From Chelatococcus sp. HY11 (lineage in GTDB: Bacteria > Pseudomonadota > Alphaproteobacteria > Rhizobiales > Beijerinckiaceae), in the NCBI RefSeq assembly GCF_018398335.1, contig NZ_JAHBRX010000001.1:2596001-2660000 (forward strand): DNA of 64,000 nucleotides, read 5' to 3'. The position numbers and the translations under genes were made by a program. The notes below the pieces were generated by a model that did not search any database, had not been told where the DNA came from, and saw only the letters and a program-made list of their open reading frames with translations. Below are positions 7,630-15,262 of this stretch, piece by piece; within the stretch, counting starts at the first letter, position 1; each line of letters begins with the position of its first letter.

Positions 7630-7995
7630 ATGGGCCTTGATATGTACGCCTTCGCCATCCCCGAAACCCCGGCAGCGCCGATCGATTTCGAAGCCGAGAC
7701 CGGCAGTGAACTGCACTACTGGCGCAAGCATCCGAACCTCCACGGCTGGATGGAGGCGCTATATCGCGCCAAGGGCGGCAGAAATGACGACTTCAACTGC
7801 GTCAACCTGCAGCTCACGGCTGATGATCTCGACCGGCTCGAAACCGATATCCGCAGCGGCAACCTGCCGCCGACCAGCGGCTTCTTCTTCGGTCAGTCCG
7901 ATGGAACGGAACTCGCGGACGACCTGGCGTTCGTCGAGAAGGCGCGGGCTGAGATCGCAGACGGCATGACCGTCTTCTACACCTCGTGGTGGTGA
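7630..7995 (+). CDS. Conserved hypothetical protein of plasmid/ICE leading regions
   Basis: 121-residue acidic protein beginning MGLDMYAF and ending TSWW. A LHYWRKHPNLHGWMEALY segment (about 30-48) and an NLQLTADDLDRLE helix resemble small proteins widespread on alphaproteobacterial plasmids, often mislabelled as phosphoglycerate kinase; no kinase motif is present. The strong RBS AAAGGAG is sequestered in leader copy B. An intrinsic terminator follows at 8003. Function unknown. The shared leader puts it in one regulon with ardC and parB. Confidence 0.7.
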   Translation: MGLDMYAFAIPETPAAPIDFEAETGSELHYWRKHPNLHGWMEALYRAKGGRNDDFNCVNLQLTADDLDRLETDIRSGNLPPTSGFFFGQSDGTELADDLAFVEKARAEIADGMTVFYTSWW

Positions 7996-8002
7996 ACATT
8001 CC

Positions 8003-8035
8003 GCGGCGGCCTGATGTGGCCGCTGCGGTCTTTTT
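8003..8035 (+). terminator. Intrinsic terminator after the 121-aa gene
   Basis: Stem GCGGCGGCC (8003-8011) and GGCCGCTGC (8018-8026), 9 bp with one G-T pair and a 6-nt loop, followed by GGTCTTTTT. It lies 8 bp past the stop at 7995. Confidence 0.75.
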
Positions 8036-8460
8036 GTATCTTGCGGGGGATGGGCGCGGGCACGCCCACATCATCGTTCCTCGTCTCGGGCCATGATGCG
8101 GAAGGGACGCCATTCCCGATGTTGGGCGCAGAAGATGGGCCATCGCTTCTATCGCAAGGATGCGTCTTGGCGGCTTCAGATATCCTGCCACGTAATCTGT
8201 TGGGCGAGATTTTCTGTCGTTGGTGGTGGGCGCGATTGTGCCTTTCCGCTCCGGTGTTGCCCTGAGTTCCCGCTCATTCGCTGACAAGGGATTTCCCTCG
8301 ACAATAACCGCCCCAGTCCTGAGCGGGCGCGCAGCCGGTTCAAGGCCAAGCCCCTTGCGGGGTGGCGCGGGGGTTTCCCCATCCTTCGCTCGCTGCGCTC
8401 ACTGCAGGACGGGTGATACCGCTCCCCCGCGCCAGCCATGAACCGCCCGCTTTTCCGCCC
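8036..8460. other. Gene-free stretch with a long-range stem
   Basis: No convincing coding frame: the open frames here lack an RBS and have biased, low-complexity composition. The only structure I see is TGGCGCGGGGG (8363-8373) pairing with CCCCCGCGCCA (8424-8434), 11 bp perfect across about 50 nt. It lies upstream of the RBS hairpin of the 77-aa gene and may be its counterpart of the A/B/D outer leader. Confidence 0.4.
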
Positions 8461-8505
8461 GCTCCTGAATGAGGCGTGTCGAGGAAAACCCATAGCGAAA
8501 GGAGC
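8461..8505 (+). promoter_or_regulatory. RBS-sequestering hairpin, copy C (77-aa gene)
   Basis: GCTCCT (8461-8466) pairs with AGGAGC (8500-8505), covering the AAAGGAG of the gene at 8512. The loop carries GCGTGTCGAGGAAAACC, close to GCGTCTTGAGGAAAACC in leader A. The upstream invariant internal-loop words of copies A, B and D are not present here. Confidence 0.55.
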
Positions 8506-8511
8506 TACATC

Positions 8512-8745
8512 ATGACACGCAACACCAACCAGAAGAGCAAGCCCGCCCGTGAATTCACCCCGCCGGCCTACATCGCCTACCATGTCGATGAACGCGGCGA
8601 GAAGAAGTTCTGGAGCCGCATCGGCGCCGCCTGGCGCCACCAGAAGGGCGAAGGCCTGACCCTTCAGCTGGACCTGATCCCGGTCAATGGCGGCCGCATC
8701 GTCCTCCGGGCCCCGTCCGAAGCAACCGAAGAGGCGGGCGCGTAA
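8512..8745 (+). CDS. Conserved hypothetical protein, 77 aa
   Basis: Small basic protein (TPPAYIAYHVDERGEKKFWSR ... GEGLTLQLDLIPVNGGRIVLR) with a mostly beta pattern after a disordered Lys-rich N-terminus. Similar short proteins of unknown function are common on alphaproteobacterial plasmids. Start at ATG 8512 behind AAAGGAGCTACATC. The next gene follows after 32 bp with its own RBS, so the two form a small operon behind hairpin C. Confidence 0.65.
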   Translation: MTRNTNQKSKPAREFTPPAYIAYHVDERGEKKFWSRIGAAWRHQKGEGLTLQLDLIPVNGGRIVLRAPSEATEEAGA

Positions 8746-8777
8746 GCGCCCCCTCCCACCCGGAAAGGAGACACACC

Positions 8778-8987
8778 ATGACACCCATGCGCCGTATCGA
8801 AGCCGCCCGCGCCGCACTCGCCCGCGCGGCCTGGACGAGAGGGACCACGCCTTTTTACGCCGAGGATGAAGTCATCGATCTGCTGGTCGATATCCGCCAC
8901 CTCTGCGACGCCGCCGGGCTGGACTACGCCCGCTGCAACTATCTGGCCCGCAGCCACTACCATCACGAAACGGGGGGCGCGTCATGA
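8778..8987 (+). CDS. Hypothetical protein, 69 aa
   Basis: Helical protein (AARAALARAAWTRG, then DEVIDLLVDIRHLCDAAGLDYARCNYLARSHYHHE) with AAAGGAGACACACC before ATG 8778. It lies in the same orientation as the 77-aa gene and ends shortly before a bidirectional terminator. Family not recognised; the helical pattern and position among leading-region genes are all that can be said. Confidence 0.6.
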   Translation: MTPMRRIEAARAALARAAWTRGTTPFYAEDEVIDLLVDIRHLCDAAGLDYARCNYLARSHYHHETGGAS

Positions 8988-9133
8988 CGCGCTCCTTCCA
9001 TAAACTTCGTAGCGCTTGGAGCCGAGCTGCGGCTCCGGCGCTTGCCGCTTTCAACGCTGCCGCGGCGCGCGGCGTTGAAAGACAGGAGTGAAGAAACGCG
9101 CGCTCGTCTGGCTTCGCCGCGAGCGCGCAGAAA

Positions 9134-9164
9134 AACGGCGCGGTTGACAAGCACCCGCGCCGTT
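9134..9164. terminator. Bidirectional terminator between convergent genes
   Basis: AACGGCGCGG (9134-9143) and CCGCGCCGTT (9155-9164) form a perfect 10-bp stem with an 11-nt loop. The minus-strand product ends in UUUUUCUG, so it mainly terminates the SprT-like transcript; plus-strand readout gives GTTTGC. Confidence 0.7.
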
Positions 9165-9182
9165 GTTTGCATCTTGCGACCC

Positions 9183-9875
9183 TTACGTGGTGGGGAGCAT
9201 CAGCACATTGTCCGTGCCGCAAAGCAGCCGGACATCGTGCTTCGCCCAGGCCTTGAGATCACATCGCGGGCAGCAGTAGCGGACTCGCTTGCCGCTCTTA
9301 GGGGTAACAGGCTCAGCTTCGCTCTCGCCTGTGATCGAAGGGGAAGGCTGGGGCGCGTCCTTCCAGGTCAGCGCAAATCCCTTGCCGAGGAGCCTGCCCG
9401 CGGCCACGTCGAACGGGCCGCCGGTGATGATGTAGTGGCCGAGAGTTTCGCCGGTCTCCTTGCCGCCCTCCACCCCGGTGTCGGACGGCTGGAGGCCGAT
9501 CGCCTTCATCTTCTCCGCCCATTCCCGGTTATGGTAGCGGCCGCGTCCCGGCTGGCCCTCATGGCGTTGCCATTGATGGGCCATCTCGTGGACCAGCGTG
9601 CCGAGGATGTCCATCTGGCTACGGCTCGCAAAGTGCATGGGGTTGAGGGCGATTTCGTCGGCCTGCTGGCCGGTATCGTTCTGGAAGCGCGCGCCGGCGA
9701 AATACCCGAAAGATCCTTTGCGGCGCTGGAAGGTGATGAGCGCGTTCGGCAGCGTGCCGCCGAACAGCGCCTTGTTGAAATGCTCATGCGCCTGCTGGAG
9801 GCGCTCATAGGTTTCCTTGGTCGGTTTGATTGTAAGAGCAGCGGGGTCGACGGGGGAGATTGTGGGAGCGTTCAT
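9183..9875 (-). CDS. SprT-like zinc metallopeptidase domain protein
   Basis: 230 residues from ATG 9875. It carries HEMAHQWQRHEG, the SprT/Spartan HExxH site with the third His in the following HNREWAEKM helix. At the C-terminus there is a zinc ribbon (YCCPRCDLKAW ... LLCGTDN). Spartan-type proteins cleave DNA-protein crosslinks; on conjugative elements they could remove the relaxase or other adducts from transferred DNA, which is inference. Upstream longer frames lack an RBS and would run through the operator repeat. The gene shares the 11-bp TTTCCTCG repeat with the coupling ATPase. Confidence 0.82.
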   Translation of the reverse strand: MNAPTISPVDPAALTIKPTKETYERLQQAHEHFNKALFGGTLPNALITFQRRKGSFGYFAGARFQNDTGQQADEIALNPMHFASRSQMDILGTLVHEMAHQWQRHEGQPGRGRYHNREWAEKMKAIGLQPSDTGVEGGKETGETLGHYIITGGPFDVAAGRLLGKGFALTWKDAPQPSPSITGESEAEPVTPKSGKRVRYCCPRCDLKAWAKHDVRLLCGTDNVLMLPTT

Positions 9876-9983
9876 GGAGGACCATCCTTGTCCGCCGGTC
9901 CCGTGTTGTTGGAATGCACACTCCAATTTCGTATCAGGACCGGCTTGCTTGAGGCCCTGAATGTCGCCCGTTCTTAAGCCCCG

Positions 9984-10002
9984 CTTCCTCGTGCTTTCCT
10001 CG
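9984..10002 (-). promoter_or_regulatory. 11-bp direct-repeat operator, copy 3
   Basis: CTTCCTCG (9984-9991) and TTTCCTCG (9995-10002), 11 bp apart, 109-127 bp upstream of the minus-strand start at 9875. On the minus strand the word CATTC lies 21 bp past the repeat both here and at copy 1, which may mark a shared promoter geometry. Confidence 0.58.
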
Positions 10003-10130
10003 TTCTGCTGTATTTGAAAAAGCAATGTACGAGCACTCATCCTGCCATTATGCTGCGATGTACATTTCACTTGTGGCCCTGTCTCATGGCATAATCATAG
10101 AGAGGGGCAAATCCGCAGTAGGGCCTTGTA

Positions 10131-10163
10131 CAAGGTGTGCGCGGTACTACCGCGCTCACCTTG
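10131..10163. other. Large inverted repeat, candidate oriT
   Basis: CAAGGTGTGCGCGGTA (10131-10146) and TACCGCGCTCACCTTG (10148-10163) pair over 16 bp with one mismatch around a single central base. It lies in the 770-bp gene-free region upstream of mobC and the relaxase gene, where oriT of this relaxase class normally sits; a relaxase-bound inverted repeat beside the nick site is the usual layout. The nick position cannot be read from sequence alone. Confidence 0.55.
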
Positions 10164-10295
10164 CCGGGGGAACTCTCCGGTTCCCCGCGGACCCCCTCAG
10201 GGCATCCCTAGAGCCGATGAGTCCGTCCTTGTGACGGCCTATGCGGCAAGGGATGCGGTCAGCCGCGTGCGGGCATCGAGCCCTCGCGGCTGAGG

Positions 10296-10534
10296 GCAAC
10301 GTTTCGGCGTTGCATCCCGACCAAGGGAGACTGCGCTCTCCCTGGACCCATCGCGCAAAGGGGCTGGCCGCGCCCCCTTGCAACCCCTGTCTGCCGTAGC
10401 CTTTGGCGGAGGCAGACGCGGCCAGGGCTGTCGCGCCCTGGACCACGACCGGTGTGTCGGCACCGGCTTCGAGCAAAAGGGAGACTTCGGCTCTCCCTTT
10501 GCAAACCCATCGACCGGGGAATGGCGCTCCCCGG
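10296..10534. repeat. Array of eight short hairpins upstream of mobC
   Basis: Consecutive stems: GCAACG/CGTTGC (10296-10313), GGGAGA/TCTCCC (10325-10342), imperfect CAAAGGGG/CCCCCTTG (10356-10380), GTCTGCC/GGCAGAC (10389-10417), CCAGGGC/GCCCTGG (10422-10441), CCGGTG/CACCGG (10449-10466), AAAGGGAGA/TCTCCCTTT (10476-10500), CCGGGGA/TCCCCGG (10514-10534). Most have 6-7-nt loops of the type tGCGC or TCGG. Stem sequences all differ, so this is not a tandem repeat or CRISPR. I see no credible gene in the region. Confidence 0.7.
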
Positions 10535-10646
10535 AACCCTCGCAAATGGCGCGCGGGCGATGGCGGCGGCAGCGTCCCGATCACGGCTGTGCGCGCGCGT
10601 GGAAAGCGCGCGGATCGGGGCGGCATGACGGCGCTAACGATGAGGC

Positions 10647-10976
10647 ATGACGGAGAAGACGAAACGCGAAGCCCCGATCTCTTACCGGCCCCCGTATGAA
10701 CTGCGGGAGCAGTTCCGGGCGCGGGTCGCCGACTCGGGGCTCTCCGTCAATGCTTTCATCACCGCTGCCGTGTTCGGCGGCGATGCGCCGAAGCCTGCCC
10801 GCCGGGCATCCGCGTCGCGTGCGGATGTGGCGCGCCTGCTGGCCGAGACCGCGCTGCTGAACGAGCGCCTGAAGGGTCTCGCCGGTGATGCCGATCCGGC
10901 GCTGTTGGCGGAAGCCGCGCGCGATCTTTGTGAAATCCGTGCCGCCTGCCTTCGGGCGCTGGGGCGCTCGCCATGA
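10647..10976 (+). CDS. MobC-like relaxosome accessory protein
   Basis: 109 residues. The N-terminal part (PISYRPPYELREQFRARVADSGLSVNAFITAAVFG) has the ribbon-helix-helix look of MobC/TraJ-type nicking accessory proteins; the rest is a helical RLLAETALLNERLKGL segment suited to dimerisation. The stop overlaps the relaxase start (ATGA), so the two are translationally coupled. This is the standard mobC-mobA order. It is expected to bind the inverted repeats just upstream. Confidence 0.8.
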   Translation: MTEKTKREAPISYRPPYELREQFRARVADSGLSVNAFITAAVFGGDAPKPARRASASRADVARLLAETALLNERLKGLAGDADPALLAEAARDLCEIRAACLRALGRSP

Positions 10977-12715
10977 TACCCAAGGCGAGCCAGCGCGGCG
11001 GCGGGAAAGACCTCGCCACCCATCTGCTGAACGCGTTCGACAATGAACTTGTCGAGGTGGCGGAGGTCTCGGGCGCGATAGCGCCGGATTTACACGGAGC
11101 CTTCGCCGAGTGGGAGGCCATCGCCACCGGTCTCACCAAGTGCCGCAACTATCTCTACAGCCTCTCGGTCAACCCGGACCTCGGGCAGGGTCAGCTGTCG
11201 CGGGCACAGTACATGGACTATGTCGACCGGGTGGAGAAGGCGCTTGGCCTTTCCGGCCAGCCGCGGGCCATCGTCTACCACATTAAGGACGGCCGGGAGC
11301 ATTGCCATGTCGTCTGGTCGCGGATCGACTACCAGACCGAAAAAGCCGTCCATCTCGCCTTTGATCGCGAGAAGCTGATGATGGTGACGCGGCAGTTCGC
11401 TCGCGAGCATGGGCTGTTGCTGCCGGAGGGATATGGGCTGGGGCGCTTCGATGAGCGGCGGCAGAAGGTCTCGCTCTATGAGCGGGCACAGGAGCGCGCG
11501 ACCGGGCTCTCGAAGGAGGAGCGCCAGCTTCTCGTCACGCAGGCTTGGCGGCAGAGCGACAGCCCGAAGGCTTTCGTCCGGGCGCTGGAAGACCTTGGCT
11601 ATGTGCTGGCGACGGGCAACCGGCCCTATGTGCTGGTCGATATTTATGGCGGGATAAATGCCCTCCCCAAGCTGATCGACGACCGCAGCGTCCGCACCAA
11701 AGATATCCGCGCCTTCCTTGAAAGGGAGTTCCCGCCGGAGTCGCTGCCCACCGTCGACGAGGCCAAGGCGCTGGTCGCGCAGCACAGGAAGGCGCGCGAG
11801 CAGTTCGCGAAGGCCCGGGATGATGGTGAGCAGCTGGAAAAGCTCGCGCGGGCGCAGGCCGCGCGGCGCGCGCCGATTGAGGCGGCGCGCGCTGACATGA
11901 TTGCGCGTCAGGAGCGAGAACGGGAAACGCTGTTGCGGGAGCAACTGGCGTCGCGGCAGGCGTTGCGGGCGGGGTATCTCGCTGAGACGGCGCGGGTGCG
12001 CCAGCAGCGAGAGGAGGCGCGGCCGACGGGACTGGCCGCGTTCCTCGGGCGCGTGACCGGGGTGTCGGCGATCATCCACCGGGTCCAGCGGTACAAGGAT
12101 GCGAAGCGGTATCTGGCGTTCCGGGAGATTAAGCAGGGCCTAGCAGCCGGGCAGCGCGTGGAGACCGCGTTGCTGCAGCGGCGTCATGAGATGCAGGCGC
12201 TCGACATGAAGCGGCAGCTGACGGCGCTGACGGCCGTCGAGGCGCGGGAGCGCAAAGCGCTTGAAGAGAAAAGGGTTCGAGAACAGCGTCTGAAAGACCG
12301 GGCAGGCCATGAGCATATGCCGGCCCTCGCCCTTGATCTGAAACCGCGCGGGCGCGGCGCGTCAGTGCGGCGGGCAAAGGATAGGTATCGGGACAGGTCC
12401 GGACGTGATCAGGAGCACGATGAAGAGCGCGCGATGCGCGCGCGGATGGCGGAGGAAGAAAAGCGTCTGGAGCCGGAAGCGGCCGATATCGACCTCAAGG
12501 AAGCGCATCGCGAGGCGCTGGAGCGGCAGGAGCCTTGGGGCAAGGAGGTCGATTTGCCGGGAGACTTTGCGCGGGCAGCATGGGGCAAGGATAGTGGCGG
12601 TGATGGCGGCGATGACGGGACGGAGGAGCCGGTGCGGATATCGCGGGCGGAGCGGAAGAGTGAGCGCCAGCGGTCGCGGCGGCGCGGCAGGGATGATTTT
12701 GAGAGGGAGAGGTAG
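10973..12715 (+). CDS. Relaxase (MobA/VirD2-type mobilization nuclease)
   Basis: 580 residues. The N-terminal about 170 residues form the HUH relaxase domain: ASQRGGGKDLATHLLN (motif I region), NYLYSLSVNP, then YHIKDGREHCHVVWSRID with the metal-binding histidines. The middle and C-terminal parts are long, charged, Arg/Glu-rich helices (about 270-480), as in rhizobial plasmid relaxases. It would nick oriT and pilot the strand into the recipient. In motif I the usual Tyr position appears as His17 (ATHLLN), so the nucleophile is uncertain. The gene is followed immediately by the direct repeat that flanks the McrBC module. Confidence 0.87.
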   Translation: MIPKASQRGGGKDLATHLLNAFDNELVEVAEVSGAIAPDLHGAFAEWEAIATGLTKCRNYLYSLSVNPDLGQGQLSRAQYMDYVDRVEKALGLSGQPRAIVYHIKDGREHCHVVWSRIDYQTEKAVHLAFDREKLMMVTRQFAREHGLLLPEGYGLGRFDERRQKVSLYERAQERATGLSKEERQLLVTQAWRQSDSPKAFVRALEDLGYVLATGNRPYVLVDIYGGINALPKLIDDRSVRTKDIRAFLEREFPPESLPTVDEAKALVAQHRKAREQFAKARDDGEQLEKLARAQAARRAPIEAARADMIARQERERETLLREQLASRQALRAGYLAETARVRQQREEARPTGLAAFLGRVTGVSAIIHRVQRYKDAKRYLAFREIKQGLAAGQRVETALLQRRHEMQALDMKRQLTALTAVEARERKALEEKRVREQRLKDRAGHEHMPALALDLKPRGRGASVRRAKDRYRDRSGRDQEHDEERAMRARMAEEEKRLEPEAADIDLKEAHREALERQEPWGKEVDLPGDFARAAWGKDSGGDGGDDGTEEPVRISRAERKSERQRSRRRGRDDFERER

Positions 12716-12802
12716 GGAGCGCGCCCTTCGGGACGGGCTCTAGGGTCCGTCCGCTTGGGCCTCCGGCTGCAGCGCGACTTGACCGCCGAGTCCCGCCTGG
12801 CG

Positions 12803-12943
12803 GGTCTCGGCCCATGCGGGTGACGATCCCTCACGCGGGGTTTGAGGGCTCGGGAGCCCACCACCAAAGCAGGCCTTGGCTTTCTCTGTTTCCGCCGTCG
12901 CCCCTTAGCTAGTGAGGGCGACGGATGGCTCCAGACGAAGCAG
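12803..12943 (+). repeat. Direct repeat flanking McrBC, copy 1
   Basis: About 140 bp nearly identical to 16481-16623. It includes the block TGACGATCCCTC, GCGGGGTTTGAGGGCTCGGG, AGCCCACCACCAAAGC and TCCAGACGAAGCAG, and a perfect 9-bp stem CCGTCGCCC/GGGCGACGG (12895-12903/12916-12924). Weaker similarity extends left to the relaxase stop. No gene is apparent between 12716 and 13048. Confidence 0.85.
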
Positions 12944-13048
12944 AGCTTTGGGGCTATGGAAATACACCTGCATTATCAACGCTCAGTGCGTTCAAGAGCT
13001 TGCCGTTGCTCGGTGGACATTGCAACATGGGGCGCAATGGGGGAACTA

Positions 13049-15262
13049 ATGAGCTTAGATTTAAATAGAAGTTATAAGGCTATTCTTGAGCGCGCCCGTC
13101 AGGGAAAATACGTAACCTACGGTGACGTTGCTGCCGCGAGTGGCGTCGAGTGGAAGAAAGCCCGTCGCCCTATACCCCAACACCTCGATAATCTTGTCAG
13201 GATTGCTCATGAGCGCGGCTGGCCGTTGCTTACCGCGATAGTCGTTAACAAGGACAGTGTTGAAACGGGGCACCTTGAGGGGGATGCACTTTCCGGCTTT
13301 CTTGCTGCCGCGAAAAAGCTCGGTCTGACAATCGATGATCCTCAGAAGTTTCTGCGCGAACAGCAGCAAGCCGTTTTCTCTTGGGCGGGCACCGCGCCGG
13401 ATGAGCTAGGCGTAGAGCTTGAGGCATCATCAGAGGATGATGTTGGTGGCCCGCGCTTTGTCAAATACTTCAACCCGGTGCTCATGGCGCTGCAGGCGCT
13501 TGGCGGACAGGCCGCGCCGGAGCAGGTTTATGCGTGGATCAAAGAGAACAATGACATTCCCCAGGAGGAGATCGCGGCCCTAAACAAAAGCGGCCAGTCG
13601 AAATTCGAGAACAAGATTGGTTGGGCGCGGTTCTATCTGGCAAAGGGCGGGCTCATTGACGGCAGCAAGCGCGGGATGTGGGTGCTTACGGCCGAAGGGC
13701 GGAACTCAAGCCTCACCCCTGCAGAGGCGCTGGAGCTTTTCCGGGAAGTACGAACACAGTTCAAGGCTACCGATGACGAAGAAGAAGCTGCGCCGGACAC
13801 GGTTGCGGGGCACGAGCTTTTTGCAGACCCTGCCCGCAGTTTCTGGTTTGTCGGCGCATCATGGGGCGGCACTGATGATCAGGCGCCCAGATTTTTCCAG
13901 GAAGGGATCTGGCAAAACGGCCAGCACAACAAGTTCACCGATGAAATCATGCGGATGAAGGTGGGTGACCGGATCGCCATCAAGGCGTCCTATACCCGCA
14001 AGCGCGGCTTACCGTTCGACAATCGCGGTAAAGTCGTCTCTTGCATGAAGATCAAGGCGATTGGGACCATCACCGAGAATTTGGGTGACGGGAAAACCGT
14101 CAAGGTCGATTGGGAAGTTCTCGACCCGCCACGGGAGTGGCTATTCTACACTTACCGGGTCACGGTCGTGGAGGCGGATAGCAGCGATGAGCTGGCGCGC
14201 CGCCTCATCTTGTTTGCTTTCGCCAATAGCAAGCAGGACTATAACTTTTGGATCAACGAGGTACCGTACTTCGCCAAGAAATACGGTTCCGGTGGGAAGG
14301 CGGCCTCCCTCGAAGAATTCTTCGACGATGAAGAGCTGGAGACCGAGGAAGAGGCGGCTGCGCCATCCTACACGTTTGCACAGATTGCCGATGAAGGCTG
14401 CTTCCTTCCCGCCGAGACGATCGCGCAGCTCATCGCGCGCGTCGAGAGTAAGAAAAACCTCGTGTTGCAGGGGCCGCCCGGCACGGGCAAGACGTGGCTC
14501 GCCAAGCGGCTTGCCTACGCCCTCATCGGATCGAAAGACCCGAAGGTAACCCGTGACAGGCTGCGTGTCGTTCAGTTTCACCCGTCCTTATCATACGAGG
14601 ATTTTGTTCGTGGCTGGCGACCCTCTGGTGAGGGCAAGCTCAAGCTGACGGATGGGATATTCCTTGAGATCGTCGAAGCGGCGAAAGCCGAGCCCGACCG
14701 GCCGTTCGTCCTTGTCATCGAGGAAATCAACCGCGGCAACCCTGCGCAGATATTCGGTGAGCTGCTGACCCTGCTTGAGGATACCAAGCGTAGCCGTGAA
14801 GAGGCGATGGAACTTGCATACCGCCTGGATGCTGACGAACGCGTTTACATACCGCGCAACCTTCATGTGATCGGGACGATGAATATCGCCGACCGGTCGC
14901 TCGCCCTTGTGGATTTGGCGCTGCGCCGCCGTTTCGCATTCATCCATCTGGAGCCGCAGTTGAACGGGCTTTGGAAAGAGTGGTGCACGGCGCGGTGCGG
15001 CGTCTCGGCTGACGTCATCGCGTTAATCGAACAGCGCATGAATGCGCTCAACGACGAGATTGGCCAGGACCGCTCGCTCGGGCCCCAATACCGCGTCGGG
15101 CACAGCTACGTGACCCCGCAGTCGGGAGCTGCCATCGCGGACGGCAAGGCCTGGTTCAAGGATGTTGTTGCCACGGAAATCATCCCCCTCCTGGAAGAAT
15201 ACTGGTTTGATGCGCCTGACAAAGTTGCCAGCGCTTCGGCCAAGCTGATGGAAGGGCTTTGA
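13049..15262 (+). CDS. mcrB: McrB-type GTPase with Mrr-N and EVE-like domains
   Basis: 737 residues from ATG 13049 (GGGGA upstream; the longer frame runs into the flanking repeat). Domains in order: an N-terminal VTYGDVAAASG module (about 10-100), an Mrr-N-like winged helix (KYFNPVLMALQALGG to GMWVLTAEG, about 139-212), an EVE/PUA-like modified-base reader (FWFVGASWGG ... VGDRIAIKAS, about 264-355), and the McrB AAA+ motor with GPPGTGKTW (about 475) and the family signature GTMNIADRS (about 609). McrBC enzymes cleave DNA with modified cytosines; specificity lies in the N-terminal reader. ATGA overlap with mcrC. Direct repeats flank the pair. Confidence 0.9.
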   Translation: MSLDLNRSYKAILERARQGKYVTYGDVAAASGVEWKKARRPIPQHLDNLVRIAHERGWPLLTAIVVNKDSVETGHLEGDALSGFLAAAKKLGLTIDDPQKFLREQQQAVFSWAGTAPDELGVELEASSEDDVGGPRFVKYFNPVLMALQALGGQAAPEQVYAWIKENNDIPQEEIAALNKSGQSKFENKIGWARFYLAKGGLIDGSKRGMWVLTAEGRNSSLTPAEALELFREVRTQFKATDDEEEAAPDTVAGHELFADPARSFWFVGASWGGTDDQAPRFFQEGIWQNGQHNKFTDEIMRMKVGDRIAIKASYTRKRGLPFDNRGKVVSCMKIKAIGTITENLGDGKTVKVDWEVLDPPREWLFYTYRVTVVEADSSDELARRLILFAFANSKQDYNFWINEVPYFAKKYGSGGKAASLEEFFDDEELETEEEAAAPSYTFAQIADEGCFLPAETIAQLIARVESKKNLVLQGPPGTGKTWLAKRLAYALIGSKDPKVTRDRLRVVQFHPSLSYEDFVRGWRPSGEGKLKLTDGIFLEIVEAAKAEPDRPFVLVIEEINRGNPAQIFGELLTLLEDTKRSREEAMELAYRLDADERVYIPRNLHVIGTMNIADRSLALVDLALRRRFAFIHLEPQLNGLWKEWCTARCGVSADVIALIEQRMNALNDEIGQDRSLGPQYRVGHSYVTPQSGAAIADGKAWFKDVVATEIIPLLEEYWFDAPDKVASASAKLMEGL

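Noticed and set aside
8014-8284. Short plus-strand frames after the 121-aa gene
   Set aside because: They begin inside the terminator or lack an RBS and have no protein-like composition.
10296-10534. CRISPR array or integron attC cassette array
   Set aside because: The stems all differ, there are no constant repeats or spacers, and no attC core sites (GTTRRRY) or cas/intI genes are seen.
10156-10626. Long open frame (156 codons) on the minus strand across the hairpin array
   Set aside because: Open only because the region is G+C-rich and palindromic; no RBS, low-complexity Arg/Pro/Ala composition, and overlap with the probable oriT.
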